From positions 558,001 through 622,000 of the forward strand of contig NZ_RSEC01000061.1 of NCBI RefSeq assembly GCF_003937945.1: a stretch of 64,000 nucleotides of DNA, written 5' to 3'. Shown piece after piece: positions 17,741-26,690 of the stretch. A model generated the notes under the pieces. It ran no database searches. It was not told where the DNA came from and worked only from the letters and a program-made list of their open reading frames with translations. The number at the start of each line of letters is the position of its first letter. Within the stretch, counting starts at the first letter, position 1. Position numbers and translations under genes: made by a program. The stretch is from Amycolatopsis eburnea. Its GTDB lineage: Bacteria > Actinomycetota > Actinomycetes > Mycobacteriales > Pseudonocardiaceae.

Positions 17741-19180
17741 GTGTCACGCAAACGGGTCATCGCAGGGACGGCGGCGGTGAGCGCGGCCGTCGTCGCGGTG
17801 TCGCTGCTCTCGACGGGTTCGCCCGCCTACGCGACCATCGCCCAGCCGTCCATGCACGCGCTGAACCCCCTCGCGATGCCGTTCGGCAGCGTGGTGCGGT
17901 CGCAGCAGGAGATCGGGGGCGTGCCGGTGTTCGGCGGCCAGCTGATCCAGGTCCGCGACAAGGCGGGCGCGGTGCTCGCCACGCACGGCCGCACCGCGAA
18001 GAAGACCGCGGGCGCCTTCCCGGCCAGCGACGCGGGCGCGGCCGGCGCCGCCATCGCGGACGTCGCCAAGCGCACCGGCCTCGCCGCGAACACGCTGAAG
18101 GCCGACGCGCCGCGCGCCTACTGGTACGACGCCACGCTCGGTGGCGCGAAGGGCGACGGCATCGCGGTGCCGACCTACCAGGTCACCGTGCACGGCAAGA
18201 AGCTCAACGACAAGTGGACCGAGGTCGTCAAGGCCGGCACCCAGGACGTCGTCACGTCGTGGTCGGAGGTCCGCGAGGCCAACCGCGACGTCTGCGACGC
18301 GAACCACAAGGTCGTCAGCGGGAGCTCCGCGTCGGTCCGCTGCGGGACCGCCTTCGACGTCACCCGCAAGGAGGGCGGCGCCGAGTCGAGCGTCGCGGAC
18401 GTCAACAACGTCTACACGTTCTTCGGGCAGGCGTCGGACTTCTACCAGAAGTACGTCAACGTCGACCTGACCAGCCTGATCGGCGCGGACTACTCCGACG
18501 GCACCGGCAAGGCGCTGCGCGGCACCGTCCGGATCTGCGTCGACGGCGAGTGCCCGTTCGCCAACGCCTTCTGGGACGGCGAGCAGATGGCCTTCGGCGA
18601 GGGCGTCACCACCGACGACATCACCGGCCACGAGCTGACGCACGGCGTCACGCAGCACACGTCCGGGCTGAGCGGCGGCCAGGCCGACTCGATCAACGAG
18701 GGCCTCTCGGACGTCTTCGGCAAATTCATCGGCATCACGTCGAACGACCCCAACGACACCGGCGACAACCGCTGGCTGCTCGGCGCGGGCTCGTCGCTCG
18801 GCGCGATCCGGAACATGAAGGACCCGCGCTCGTCGCTCACGCCGCAGCCGGACATGGTCAACGGCCCGGGCTGGGACACGAACAACCCGGACGAGCACAT
18901 CAACGACGGCGTCGTGAACAAGGCCGACTACCTGATCACCGACGGCGACACCTTCAACGGCCAGACCGTCCGCGGCCTCGGCCTCGACAAGTCCGTCCAG
19001 ATCTGGTGGGGCGTCGAGAACACGCTCACCCAGAGCGCGACCTTCAAGGACGTCGGCGACGCGCTGAACTCCTCGTGCGCGGCGCTGGCGAAGGCGGGCA
19101 CGGCCGGCATCACCACCGACGACTGCACCCAGGTCGGCAACGCGGTGAAGGCCACCCAGCTGGACCAGGACCCGAAGTAG
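17741..19180 (+). CDS. Secreted M4 (thermolysin-like) zinc metalloprotease
   Basis: 479 residues with a signal peptide (MSRKRVIAGTAAVSAAVVAV, cleavage near SPAYA), a ~185-residue FTP/PepSY-type propeptide and the M4 catalytic domain. Zinc motif HELTH at 297-301 (His297, Glu298, His301) with third ligand Glu320 in NEGLSDVFG, one residue closer than in thermolysin. The M4 C-terminal active-site motif is present as HINDGVVNKADYLI. It should be autoprocessed and degrade extracellular protein. The GTG start has GGAGG 8 nt upstream; an in-frame GTG at 17732 overlaps that site. The stop is 3 nt from the convergent aminotransferase stop. Confidence 0.95.
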   Translation: MSRKRVIAGTAAVSAAVVAVSLLSTGSPAYATIAQPSMHALNPLAMPFGSVVRSQQEIGGVPVFGGQLIQVRDKAGAVLATHGRTAKKTAGAFPASDAGAAGAAIADVAKRTGLAANTLKADAPRAYWYDATLGGAKGDGIAVPTYQVTVHGKKLNDKWTEVVKAGTQDVVTSWSEVREANRDVCDANHKVVSGSSASVRCGTAFDVTRKEGGAESSVADVNNVYTFFGQASDFYQKYVNVDLTSLIGADYSDGTGKALRGTVRICVDGECPFANAFWDGEQMAFGEGVTTDDITGHELTHGVTQHTSGLSGGQADSINEGLSDVFGKFIGITSNDPNDTGDNRWLLGAGSSLGAIRNMKDPRSSLTPQPDMVNGPGWDTNNPDEHINDGVVNKADYLITDGDTFNGQTVRGLGLDKSVQIWWGVENTLTQSATFKDVGDALNSSCAALAKAGTAGITTDDCTQVGNAVKATQLDQDPK

Positions 19181-19183
19181 CCC

Positions 19184-20386
19184 TCAGCGGGGGAGCGACG
19201 CCAGCCCGGCGAGCAGCCGGTCGACGTCGCCCTCCGTGGTGTAGGGCGCGATGCCGGCGCGGACCGCGCCAGCATCGCCCAGCCCGAGGTGCCGCGAGCA
19301 CTCGATCGCGTAGAAGCTGCTGGCCGGGGCGTTGACCCCCTGAGCGCCGAGGTGCTCGTACACCGCCTGGGACCGCACCCCGTCGACCGAGAACAGGGTC
19401 GTCGGGGTGCGGTGGCGTCCGGGTGCGCCGTACCGGGTGACGAACCCGAGCGAGTCCAGGCCCGCGTCGAGCCGGGCCAGAAGCGCGGTTTCGTGCTCCT
19501 CCAGCGCCGTCAGCGACGCGATCAGCCGTGAACGGCGGGAGCCCGTGCCCGGCACGAGCCCGGCGAGGAAGTCGATGGCCGCCGTCGTGCCCGCGAGGAG
19601 TTCGTAGGGGAGTGTCCCCAGCTCGAAGCGTTCCGGGACGGCGTCGGTCGAGGGCAGCAGCTTGTCCGGGCGCAGCGTCTCGAGCAGCGACGGCGCCGCC
19701 GCGACCAGGCCCAGGTGCGGTCCGAGGAACTTGTACGGCGAGCAGGCGTAGAAGTCGGCGCCGAGCGCGGTGACGTCGACCGCCGCGTGCGGGGTCAGGT
19801 GGACGCCGTCGACGTAGAGCAGCGCGCCGGCGTCGTGCACCGCCGCCGCGATCGCCGGGACGTCCGGGCGGGTGCCGAGCAGGTTCGACGCCGCGGTGAC
19901 CGCGACCAGCCGCGTCCGCTCCGACAGCAGGGCCGTGATCGCGGCCGCGTCGAGCACGCCGGTGGCGGGGTCGAAGTCCGCCCAGCGGACGGTCGCGCCA
20001 GCGGCCTCGGCGGCCTGGACCCACGGCCGGATGTTGGCGTCGTGGTCGAGGCGGGTGACGACGACTTCGTCGCCGGCGCGCCAGTCCTTGGCCAGCGCGC
20101 GGGAGAAGTCGTAGGTCAGCTGGGTCATGCTGCGCCCGAAGACGACGCCGCGCGGATCGGCGGCGAGCAGGTCGGCCACGGCCTGCCGGGCGTCGGCGAC
20201 GACGGTGCTCGCCCGGCGCTCGGCCGCGGTGACGACCCCGCGGTTGGCGATCGCGGCGCACAGCGTCCCGGCGACCGCCTCCCCGACGACGTCGGGCACT
20301 TGCGAGCCACCGGGGCCGTCGAAGTGGGCGGCACCGCCGGCGAGGGCGGGGAAGTGCTTGCGGATCGTGGTCACGTCGTAGGTCAC
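19184..20386 (-). CDS. Class V aminotransferase, cysteine desulfurase-like
   Basis: 400 residues, PLP-dependent fold type I. The N-terminus FPALAGGAAHFDGPGGSQVP and the Schiff-base region ACSPYKFLGPHLG mark the cysteine-desulfurase-like subfamily that lacks the usual partner SUF genes. The conserved Asp-x-x-His region (YVDGVHLTPHAAVD) positions the pyridine ring. True cysteine desulfurase activity requires an active Cys on a mobile loop, which I do not see at the expected position (the C-terminal CSRHLGLGD Cys follows the substrate loop). It may act on another amino acid. GTG start with only a weak upstream site. The acyltransferase gene ends 31 nt upstream, so the two may be co-transcribed. 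Confidence 0.87.
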   Translation of the reverse strand: MTYDVTTIRKHFPALAGGAAHFDGPGGSQVPDVVGEAVAGTLCAAIANRGVVTAAERRASTVVADARQAVADLLAADPRGVVFGRSMTQLTYDFSRALAKDWRAGDEVVVTRLDHDANIRPWVQAAEAAGATVRWADFDPATGVLDAAAITALLSERTRLVAVTAASNLLGTRPDVPAIAAAVHDAGALLYVDGVHLTPHAAVDVTALGADFYACSPYKFLGPHLGLVAAAPSLLETLRPDKLLPSTDAVPERFELGTLPYELLAGTTAAIDFLAGLVPGTGSRRSRLIASLTALEEHETALLARLDAGLDSLGFVTRYGAPGRHRTPTTLFSVDGVRSQAVYEHLGAQGVNAPASSFYAIECSRHLGLGDAGAVRAGIAPYTTEGDVDRLLAGLASLPR

Positions 20387-20417
20387 GGCGCCAGCATGCC
20401 CACCGGCGCCGGCGACC

Positions 20418-21551
20418 TCAAGATCTCCGCAGGGGCGCGGCGGCCGTGGCGGGAACCTGCGGCGGCGCGGGCACCGGCCGCCGGACCGGGGCCGGCGCCT
20501 TCAGGTGCCGCCGAAGCTTCTGCGTCGGCTTCTCCACGTAGTTCCACGACAGCTGCCCGACCAGGTACGCCGACGGCACGGCCAGCAGGATCAGCAGCCA
20601 CACCTGCCGGACCCCGGCGAGGATGAACAGCTGCTGGATCGGGAAGCCCCAGATGTACGTGCCGTAGCTGCCGTAGACCCACGGGCCCGCGACCTCGAGC
20701 TTCCGCGGCCAGTGCATCGCGAGCGTGATCGCGCCGTACGCCGCGCTGAGCGCCAGCAGGTACCGGCTCGCGGGCGTCTGGCTCAGCGCCAGGTAGGTGC
20801 CGAACAGCACGAGCGCGACCCACGGCTTGAGCGGGATCCGGTCGCGGTAGGCGTGCAGCACCATCCCGAGCACGAACGGCACCAGGAACGACACCGTCGA
20901 GCCGATCGGGACGACCAGCAGCGAGCCGCCGAGGCCGTGCTGCTCGAACGTCGCGTGCAGCATCGTGTCGGTGTAGATCATGCCGCCGAGGACGAGGAAC
21001 AGCACCAGCCGCGGCAGGCCGATCAGCACGGCGACGCCGACGACGAGGACGAGCGCGTAGCCGAGCAGCTCCATCGGCAGCGTCCAGATCGCGCCGTTGA
21101 CCGAGAACGGGTACGGGTTGTCCGCGAACACGCCGGGCAGGTCGTGCTGCATGTAGAACAGGACCGTCGTGCCGACCAGGTAGCGCCAGGTCTGGATGTG
21201 CGTCCAGTAGTCGTGCGCCGGCCACGTCGTGACCAGCGGGCCGATCACGAAGACGGTCACCAGCAGCACCACGACGAGCGGCGGCATGATCCGCAGCAGC
21301 CGCCGCGCGGAGAACCGCCACCACGACGGGTCGCGCGCCCAGCTGTCCTGGATCTGGTAGCCGCTCATCGCGAAGAACCCCATCAGCGCGATGTACCCCG
21401 GCGACATGTGCCAGGACGCGGGGAAGATCGTCAGCCGCTGCGGGTGCAGCAGCGGCATGCTGTGGTCGACGATGACCGTGATCGCGCCGATCATCCTCAG
21501 CCACGCGAAACCGACGTTGGGATTGGCGTGAATTTTTGGCGAGCTCGGCAC
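20418..21551 (-). CDS. Acyltransferase family 3 (integral membrane O-acyltransferase)
   Basis: 377 residues with about ten membrane spans. Conserved motifs include the early His (TVIVDHSMPL), the FFAMSGYQI segment and the RRLLRIMPPL arginine motif of AT3 proteins. These enzymes transfer acetyl or longer acyl groups to sugars, antibiotics or peptidoglycan on the outer face. The C-terminus is a short Pro-rich cytoplasmic tail. The GTG start at 21551 sits well before the first span. The substrate cannot be inferred. Confidence 0.88.
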   Translation of the reverse strand: MPSSPKIHANPNVGFAWLRMIGAITVIVDHSMPLLHPQRLTIFPASWHMSPGYIALMGFFAMSGYQIQDSWARDPSWWRFSARRLLRIMPPLVVVLLVTVFVIGPLVTTWPAHDYWTHIQTWRYLVGTTVLFYMQHDLPGVFADNPYPFSVNGAIWTLPMELLGYALVLVVGVAVLIGLPRLVLFLVLGGMIYTDTMLHATFEQHGLGGSLLVVPIGSTVSFLVPFVLGMVLHAYRDRIPLKPWVALVLFGTYLALSQTPASRYLLALSAAYGAITLAMHWPRKLEVAGPWVYGSYGTYIWGFPIQQLFILAGVRQVWLLILLAVPSAYLVGQLSWNYVEKPTQKLRRHLKAPAPVRRPVPAPPQVPATAAAPLRRS

Positions 21552-21606
21552 GGGGGCAGATGCTAACCCATCCAGTCGCGGCCCTTGCCCCGAACGGGGG
21601 AGAAAC

Positions 21607-21834
21607 TCACCGGCCGCGGTTGCGCGGGTGCTCGCGGGCCCGCCGTTCGTTGCCGTGCTTGTAGTTGCCGGTGACGCGGGCCATCAGCAGCTGCGGGTCG
21701 TCGCCCCGCGCGACCGCGGCCAGGAACCGGGCCGCGGCGGCCCCGCGGAGGGTGCCCGCGGGACGGCCGTGGTGCGTAATGGTCACGGTGCCGCGCTCGT
21801 CGACGCGGTGCGCGAAGCCGTCCGGGGTCCCCAT
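21607..21834 (-). CDS. Conserved small actinobacterial protein
   Basis: 75 residues: a compact N-terminal region FAHRVDERGTVTITHHGRPA, then a helical region RFLAAVARGDDPQLLMARVT ending in a basic tail (KHGNERRAREHPRNRGR). The pattern is a familiar conserved hypothetical of actinobacteria. The ATG lies just after the start of a GC-rich non-coding block. Function unknown; the basic C-terminus could contact nucleic acid. Confidence 0.72.
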   Translation of the reverse strand: MGTPDGFAHRVDERGTVTITHHGRPAGTLRGAAAARFLAAVARGDDPQLLMARVTGNYKHGNERRAREHPRNRGR

Positions 21835-22207
21835 CCGCCCAGGGTGGCACGCGGGGCAACCGGTTTTCGCGGCGGTGGAGCCGGGTTCGCGCGGGCCGGT
21901 GGCGGCGGCGTTGCCCGGTCCCGCCGCGGCGGGCGCCGGTTTCCGGTGTGATCGCCGGGCTGGGTCCGCGCGCGAACCTGGGCCCACAGCGCCGTCGCGG
22001 GCGACCGGTCCCGGCCTCGCATCCGACCGCCGCGGCAGGCCGCCGGGTTGCCGGGTCCGGTTCGCGTGAGCCCGGCCGCAGCGGTGTCGACCGGTCGTCG
22101 CTGCGGCGGGCGCCGGTTTCCCGGCCTGAGCACAGCGCTGGGTCCGCGCCACAGCGCCGGACCCCACGGCAGCCGGTTTCCCCGGGTCCGCTCCGGGGGA
22201 TACCCGG
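21835..22207. repeat. 373-nt gene-free block with degenerate ~177-bp direct duplication
   Basis: No convincing gene on either strand. GCGGCGGGCGCCGGTTTCC occurs at 21926-21944 and again at 22103-22121 (offset 177). GCTGGGTCCGCGC occurs at 21959-21971 and 22137-22149 (offset 178), and CACAGCGCCG at 21985 and 22150. Further CCGGTTTCC-like words lie at both ends. It separates the small minus-strand gene from the GT87 gene and must contain that gene's promoter. Extreme GC content may generate these similarities in part. Confidence 0.55.
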
Positions 22208-23461
22208 ATGGCGCGCGCACCCCAGCCCGACAGAATGCGTGGGATGCGGGGGAAACACCTACTGGCCGGCGCGCAGGTCCTCGTGCTGGCCGCATTGCTG
22301 GTCTCGTACAACGACGGGCGGTTCCGGTTCCCGGCCTACCGCGTCGACCTCGACGTCTACCGGCTGGGTTCGGCCGCGCTGCTGCACGGTCAAGACCTCT
22401 ACGGCACCCTGCCGCCCACCGGCGACGGCCAGCTCCTGCTGTTCACCTACCCGCCGTTCGCGGCGATCCTGCTGGCGCCGTTCGCGGTCCTGCCGTACTG
22501 GGCCGCCTGCCTCGCCCTCACCCTGCTGACGCTCGGCGTGCTGGCCCTGGTCCTGAGGACCGTCCTCCGCGCGCTCGAGGCCCGGTGCGACTGGTGGCGG
22601 GTGGCCGCTCTCCTGCTCGCCGCCGAAGTGCTGGAGCCGGTGCTGCGGACGCTGTACGCGGGCCAGATCGACCTCCTGCTGCTCGCCCTCGTCGTCCTCG
22701 ACGTCCTGGTGGCCGTGCCGAAGTGGCCGCGCGGGCTGCTGATCGGGATCGCCGCCGCCGTCAAGCTGACCCCGGCCGTTTTCCTCCTCTACTTCCTGCT
22801 CCGCCGCGACACCCGGGCCGCGGTGACCGCCGTCGTGACGTTCGTCGGTGCGACGGCGCTGGGGTTCCTGCTGGCCGGGGCGGACTCGGTGCGGTACTGG
22901 ACCGGGGCGCTGTGGGACACCGGCCGCGTCGGGGAGCCGACCTACGCCGGTGACCAGTCGCTGCTCGGGCTGCTCGCGCGGGCCGGGGTACCGCCCGGGG
23001 CCCGGACGGCGTGGTGGCTGCCGCTGGTCGCGGTGGTGCTCGTGCTGACCGCGCTGGGCGTGCGGCGGGCGCTGGCCGCGGGGGAGCCGGTGCTCGCGCT
23101 CGGGCTCAACGCCGTGGGCGGGCTGCTGGTGTCGCCGATTTCCTGGACGCACCACTGGGTGTGGGCCGTGGTCGTGCTGCTCGGCTGGGCGGAGCTGGCG
23201 CGCCGGACCCGGCGCCGCGGGTTCGCAATGCTGGCAGGCGCCGGTGTGGTGCTCTTCGTCGCCGGCCCGCAGTGGTGGTGGCCGCGCGGCGGGGAGGTCG
23301 AGCGGCACTGGGACTTCGCGCAGCAGCTCACCGGCAACGGCTATGTCCTCTTCGGACTCGCGGTCCTGGCCACGGCCGTGCTGACGCGCTTTCCCCGGCC
23401 GGACGGCGGCTTCAGCGGCGCGGTCCCGGCCCGCGCCGCAGCCAGCCCGCTCCGAGGATGA
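22208..23461 (+). CDS. GT87 family (DUF2029) mannosyltransferase, PimE-like
   Basis: 417 residues with roughly ten to twelve membrane spans. The first outside loop has the GT87/GT-C signature: YRVDLDVYRLGSAALLHGQD followed by LY, including the catalytic Asp-x-Asp. Later motifs LFTYPPFAAILLAP, LYAGQIDLLLLAL and AVKLTPAVFLLYFL are typical of polyprenyl-phosphomannose-dependent alpha-1,2-mannosyltransferases such as PimE and Rv2181. These build phosphatidylinositol mannosides and lipomannan in actinobacteria. ATG at 22208 has GGGGGA 7 nt upstream; nearer ATGs exist at 22235 and 22244. The 3' end overlaps the convergent DUF4383-type gene by 50 nt. Confidence 0.88.
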   Translation: MARAPQPDRMRGMRGKHLLAGAQVLVLAALLVSYNDGRFRFPAYRVDLDVYRLGSAALLHGQDLYGTLPPTGDGQLLLFTYPPFAAILLAPFAVLPYWAACLALTLLTLGVLALVLRTVLRALEARCDWWRVAALLLAAEVLEPVLRTLYAGQIDLLLLALVVLDVLVAVPKWPRGLLIGIAAAVKLTPAVFLLYFLLRRDTRAAVTAVVTFVGATALGFLLAGADSVRYWTGALWDTGRVGEPTYAGDQSLLGLLARAGVPPGARTAWWLPLVAVVLVLTALGVRRALAAGEPVLALGLNAVGGLLVSPISWTHHWVWAVVVLLGWAELARRTRRRGFAMLAGAGVVLFVAGPQWWWPRGGEVERHWDFAQQLTGNGYVLFGLAVLATAVLTRFPRPDGGFSGAVPARAAASPLRG

Positions 23462-23837
23462 GCATGGCCGTCCCGAGACCGAGCGCCAGGCAGACCCCGG
23501 CGTTGTTCATCGGCAGCACTTCGGAGACCGCGTCCGGCAGTGGGAGCAGCCCGGCCAGGCCGGCCACCACGTAGACACCGCCCGCGGCGACCAGGAACCG
23601 GGCGGCCAGCCGCGGCGAGCGCGTGCAGAACACCGCGGCGGCACCGGTCAGCAGGTGCGTGAGCGCCCACGGCCCGGACACCGCGAAGACCCCGAACAGC
23701 TCGCGCGGCCCGTCGCCGTCCGCGACGCCCGACATCAGCTCCAGCGCGGCGAGCACCAGGAACAGCAAGCCGATCAGCATGCCCATGCCCTGCACGGGGG
23801 CGGGGCCGCGCCGGGTCCCGGGGTCGGTGGCCGTCAT
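23412..23837 (-). CDS. DUF4383-like four-span membrane protein
   Basis: 141 residues with four hydrophobic spans: GMLIGLLFLVLAALELMSG, GPWALTHLLTGAAAVFC, FLVAAGGVYVVAGLAGLLP and ALGLGTAMLILGAGWL. The NNAGVCLALGLG segment after the third span is reminiscent of DUF4383 proteins (usual motif with N near span four). Function unknown. It overlaps the convergent GT87 gene by 50 nt and is divergent from the SRPBCC gene with a 76-nt shared promoter region. Confidence 0.78.
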   Translation of the reverse strand: MTATDPGTRRGPAPVQGMGMLIGLLFLVLAALELMSGVADGDGPRELFGVFAVSGPWALTHLLTGAAAVFCTRSPRLAARFLVAAGGVYVVAGLAGLLPLPDAVSEVLPMNNAGVCLALGLGTAMLILGAGWLRRGPGPRR

Positions 23838-23913
23838 GTCTTCCAGGTTCCCCGCCCGCGTCCTTTTAATGCACGTCTTGCGGGGTATCCGGGGCGCCGA
23901 CGAAAGGTGAGCC

Positions 23914-24375
23914 ATGACCGAGTACCGCCACACCGCGACCGCCGACATCCCCGCCGACGAGCTGTTCGCGTTCCTGAGCCAGCCGGAGAACCTGCCCCGG
24001 TACTTCCCGGAGATGAAAGTGGCGGAGCCGCGGGGCGGCGACAGCGTGCACGTCGAGGCCGAGGTGCACGGCGAACGCGTCGCGAGCGAAGCCTGGCTGC
24101 ACACCGACGCGGGCACCCGTTCGCTGACGTGGGGCGCCGAAGGCCCCGACGACTACCACGGCGAACTGCGCATCGCCGAAGCCGGCCCGGCGGCCTCGGA
24201 GATCACCGTGACGCTCCACAGCGTCCGCGAGGCCGACGGCGGCGAAGTCCAGCGCGGCCTCGAGGAGACGGTCGCCGCGATGACCCACGCGGCGACCTCC
24301 GACGCCGACGTCGAAGCCGCCGAAGGCCAGGGCGGCTGGACGGACTACGACGCCACGAGGGACTCGTCCGGCTGA
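23914..24375 (+). CDS. SRPBCC (START-like) small-molecule-binding protein
   Basis: 153 residues with the helix-grip pattern: N-terminal strand RHTATADIPADELFAFLSQP, ENLPRYFPEMKVAE, and a C-terminal long helix RGLEETVAAMTHAA. Such proteins bind hydrophobic ligands or act in polyketide chemistry; many stand-alone actinobacterial copies are uncharacterised. An acidic C-terminus (SDADVEAAEGQGGWTDYDAT) is unusual. ATG preceded by AAGGTGAGCC. No biosynthetic neighbours. Confidence 0.85.
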   Translation: MTEYRHTATADIPADELFAFLSQPENLPRYFPEMKVAEPRGGDSVHVEAEVHGERVASEAWLHTDAGTRSLTWGAEGPDDYHGELRIAEAGPAASEITVTLHSVREADGGEVQRGLEETVAAMTHAATSDADVEAAEGQGGWTDYDATRDSSG

Positions 24376-24385
24376 GCCGACCGGA

Positions 24386-24718
24386 TCAGGTGGTCCGCGG
24401 CCGCGCCGGGACCGCGCGTTCGACCGCCGACACCAAGGCCCGCAACGCCGCCACCTCCGCCGCGAGCGCCTTGCGGCCCGCCGGGCTGATGGTGATCCAC
24501 GTGCGGGGCCGCTTGCCTTCGTAGCCCTTTTCGACGTCGATCAGCCCGGCTTCCTCGAGGATCGTGACGTGCCGGGACAGGTTCCCGGCCGTCATGTCCA
24601 GCGTCCGGCGCAGGTACCCGAAATCCACCTTCCCGGCCTCGGCGGCGATGGTGAGGATGCCGAGCCGGTGCCGCTGGTGGACGGTTTCGTCCAGGCCCGC
24701 CGCGGGGTGCTCGCTCAC
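24386..24718 (-). CDS. Winged-helix transcriptional regulator (ArsR/MarR-like, HTH_34 type)
   Basis: 110 residues: RHRLGILTIAAEAGKVDFGY, then LRRTLDMTAGNLSRHVTILE and EAGLIDVEKGYEGKRPRTWI, i.e. the recognition helix and wing of the HTH_34 group. These small regulators typically control the membrane protein encoded beside them. Here the GTG start overlaps the stop of the upstream 277-residue membrane protein (GTGA). The pair is therefore translationally coupled, with the regulator second. Confidence 0.9.
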   Translation of the reverse strand: MSEHPAAGLDETVHQRHRLGILTIAAEAGKVDFGYLRRTLDMTAGNLSRHVTILEEAGLIDVEKGYEGKRPRTWITISPAGRKALAAEVAALRALVSAVERAVPARPRTT

Positions 24719-25548
24719 GCCCGCACCCGCCGTTCGTGCCAGGCCGCGAAGGTGCCGCCCGCGAGCAGGACCAGCCCCGGGGGCAGGGTGTTCGTGAACG
24801 CCATCGTCGTGTCGCCGGAGTAGCGCGGGAAGAGCCCGAGGTGGAAGAACACGTGCTGCACGTTGTAGAGGTTGACCAGCAGCGCCGAGGCGGCGAAGAG
24901 GCCGCTGATGACGCCGAGCACGCGGCTGCGCTCCAGCCACGCGAGCCCGAGCAGGCCGAGCGCGATCGTGAGCAGCGGCGCGTACGGCCGGGCTGGGGCG
25001 AGCGCGAGGTCGAGCATCGCCAGCACGACGAACCCGGAGGCCAGCGCCGCGGCCGTGGCGGTACCGCGCGCGCCCCGGCCGCCGAGCCGCGACCGCAGCC
25101 ACAGCGCCCCGCCGCCGGCCAGCGCGGCGACGGCCGCCACCGGGACGGTGAACGACGGCTGCGCGTACGGCGAACGCTCGACCCGGTAGGCGAACGACTC
25201 CACCACCGGCAGCCCGAACGAGATCGCGAGCACGCCGAGCAGCCCGATCGCGAGGTAACCCCGGATCGGCGTCCGCACCCCGCTGCGGCGGCCGCGGTGG
25301 AGGTACCAGGCCGCGGTGGCCAGGAACCCGCCGACGACCGCGACCAGCCAGTACAGCTGCAGGGGCGTCCCGAACCAGACCCCGGCGGCCCCGAACCGCG
25401 GCGGCCCGCCGTCGGCCCACAGCGGTGCCGGCAGCACGAGCACCCCGAACAGCAGCAGCGGCGCTGCGTAGGCGTGGCGGTCAGCCCGGGCTCGTGCGCG
25501 AAGCCGGGTCATCTCGTCGAGCAAGGCGGCCGGCGGCAGCTCGGTCAC
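24715..25548 (-). CDS. Polytopic membrane protein paired with winged-helix regulator
   Basis: 277 residues with about seven or eight membrane spans after a cytoplasmic N-terminus (LLDEMTRLRARARADRHAYA). A LYNVQHVFFHLGLFP segment lies near the end. I do not assign a family; in actinobacteria such proteins commonly precede HTH_34 regulators and may be sensors or transporters. GTG start at 25548 with GGGGA upstream. It forms a two-gene operon with the regulator. Confidence 0.82.
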   Translation of the reverse strand: MTELPPAALLDEMTRLRARARADRHAYAAPLLLFGVLVLPAPLWADGGPPRFGAAGVWFGTPLQLYWLVAVVGGFLATAAWYLHRGRRSGVRTPIRGYLAIGLLGVLAISFGLPVVESFAYRVERSPYAQPSFTVPVAAVAALAGGGALWLRSRLGGRGARGTATAAALASGFVVLAMLDLALAPARPYAPLLTIALGLLGLAWLERSRVLGVISGLFAASALLVNLYNVQHVFFHLGLFPRYSGDTTMAFTNTLPPGLVLLAGGTFAAWHERRVRA

Positions 25549-25632
25549 GTGGTCTCCCCAGATTCGTAACAGGTTTATCCGGCAAACCTGATCTGCGGAC
25601 GAACATAGCGCACGGCGGGGTGGCGCGGAAGC

Positions 25633-26601
25633 CTAGGCCGCGATCGCCAGCACGAGGCCGGTCCCGGCGATGGCGACGCAGGCCGCGATCGTCGTCCGGC
25701 GGTAGTGGAGGATCAGCGCCGCGAACTCGCGCAGCAGCGCGCTCGGCAGGAAGTACCCCGCGGTCGGCGACCCCGTCGCGTGGTAGGGCAGGTGCAGCCG
25801 GCGGCACTCGACCGCCGCGCGGAAGACGTGGTAGCTGCTGGTCACGGCGACCACGCGGTGGGCGTCGCGGGGGAGCAGCGCCGCCGAGAAGCGCAGGTTC
25901 TCCTCGGTGGTGGTGGCGCGGTCCTCACGGCGGATCCGCTCGTCCGGGATCCCGCGTTCCCGCAGGTACGCGTGCATCGCTTCGGCTTCGGTGACCGTCT
26001 CGTCGGGACCGCGCCCGCCCGACACGACCAGCAGCGGCGGCTCGGGCTCCCGCGCGGCGAGCCGGATCGCGCGCTCGAGCCGCCCGGCCAGCAGCGGCGG
26101 CACCCGGTCCCCGGCGAGGCCGCAGCCGAGCACGATGATCGCGTCGACGCCGCCGCGCCGGCCGATCCGGCTGTACACCACGGAATACACCAGCAGGGAC
26201 AGGAACAGGAACCCGAAGTAGCAGGCGAGCACCGCCGCGATGGCCACCAGCGCCGAACCCCACCGCCCGAGCGGTGCGAAGAACAGCGCCTCGAGCGCGA
26301 GCAGGCCGGCGCCGAGCGCGAGCGACAGCAGGTTCCCGGTGCTGCGCCCTTCCCGCCGCCACATCCGGACGCCGTTGACGAGCAACGCGGCGGGCAGCAC
26401 CAGCGCGGCGAGCGCCACCGCGGCCCCGGCGACCGCCAGCAGCACGGGGGTTTCGCGCAGCAGCCACAACGCGGTCAGCAGCAACGCGACGCCCAGCCAG
26501 ACGGCGTTGCCGAGCCGCCGGGGCTCACGCGCCAGCCGGACGGCGAACACGAGCAGCGCCACCGCGGCCGCGACCGGTAGCACCCCACCGGCGACGTTCA
26601 C
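25633..26601 (-). CDS. YdcF family (DUF218) membrane protein
   Basis: 322 residues: four or five N-terminal spans, then a cytosolic-facing or exported DUF218 domain: DAIIVLGCGLAGDRVPPLLA, LLVVSGGRGPDETVTEAEAM, IRREDRATTTEENLRFSAAL and VVAVTSSYHVFRAAVECRRL. These are the four conserved YdcF blocks. The C-terminus has a further span. YdcF-like proteins such as ElyC affect cell-envelope and lipid-carrier metabolism. GTG start at 26601 with GAGGAGG 5 nt upstream is convincing. Confidence 0.92.
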   Translation of the reverse strand: MNVAGGVLPVAAAVALLVFAVRLAREPRRLGNAVWLGVALLLTALWLLRETPVLLAVAGAAVALAALVLPAALLVNGVRMWRREGRSTGNLLSLALGAGLLALEALFFAPLGRWGSALVAIAAVLACYFGFLFLSLLVYSVVYSRIGRRGGVDAIIVLGCGLAGDRVPPLLAGRLERAIRLAAREPEPPLLVVSGGRGPDETVTEAEAMHAYLRERGIPDERIRREDRATTTEENLRFSAALLPRDAHRVVAVTSSYHVFRAAVECRRLHLPYHATGSPTAGYFLPSALLREFAALILHYRRTTIAACVAIAGTGLVLAIAA

Positions 26602-26690
26602 TCGGCCCTCCTCGGCTGTTCCCCGCGCGGAGGTCCAACCTAGCCCGGCCCGGGATCTCCTTCTGCTCCCGCCGGCCGGTGATGCCAAGC

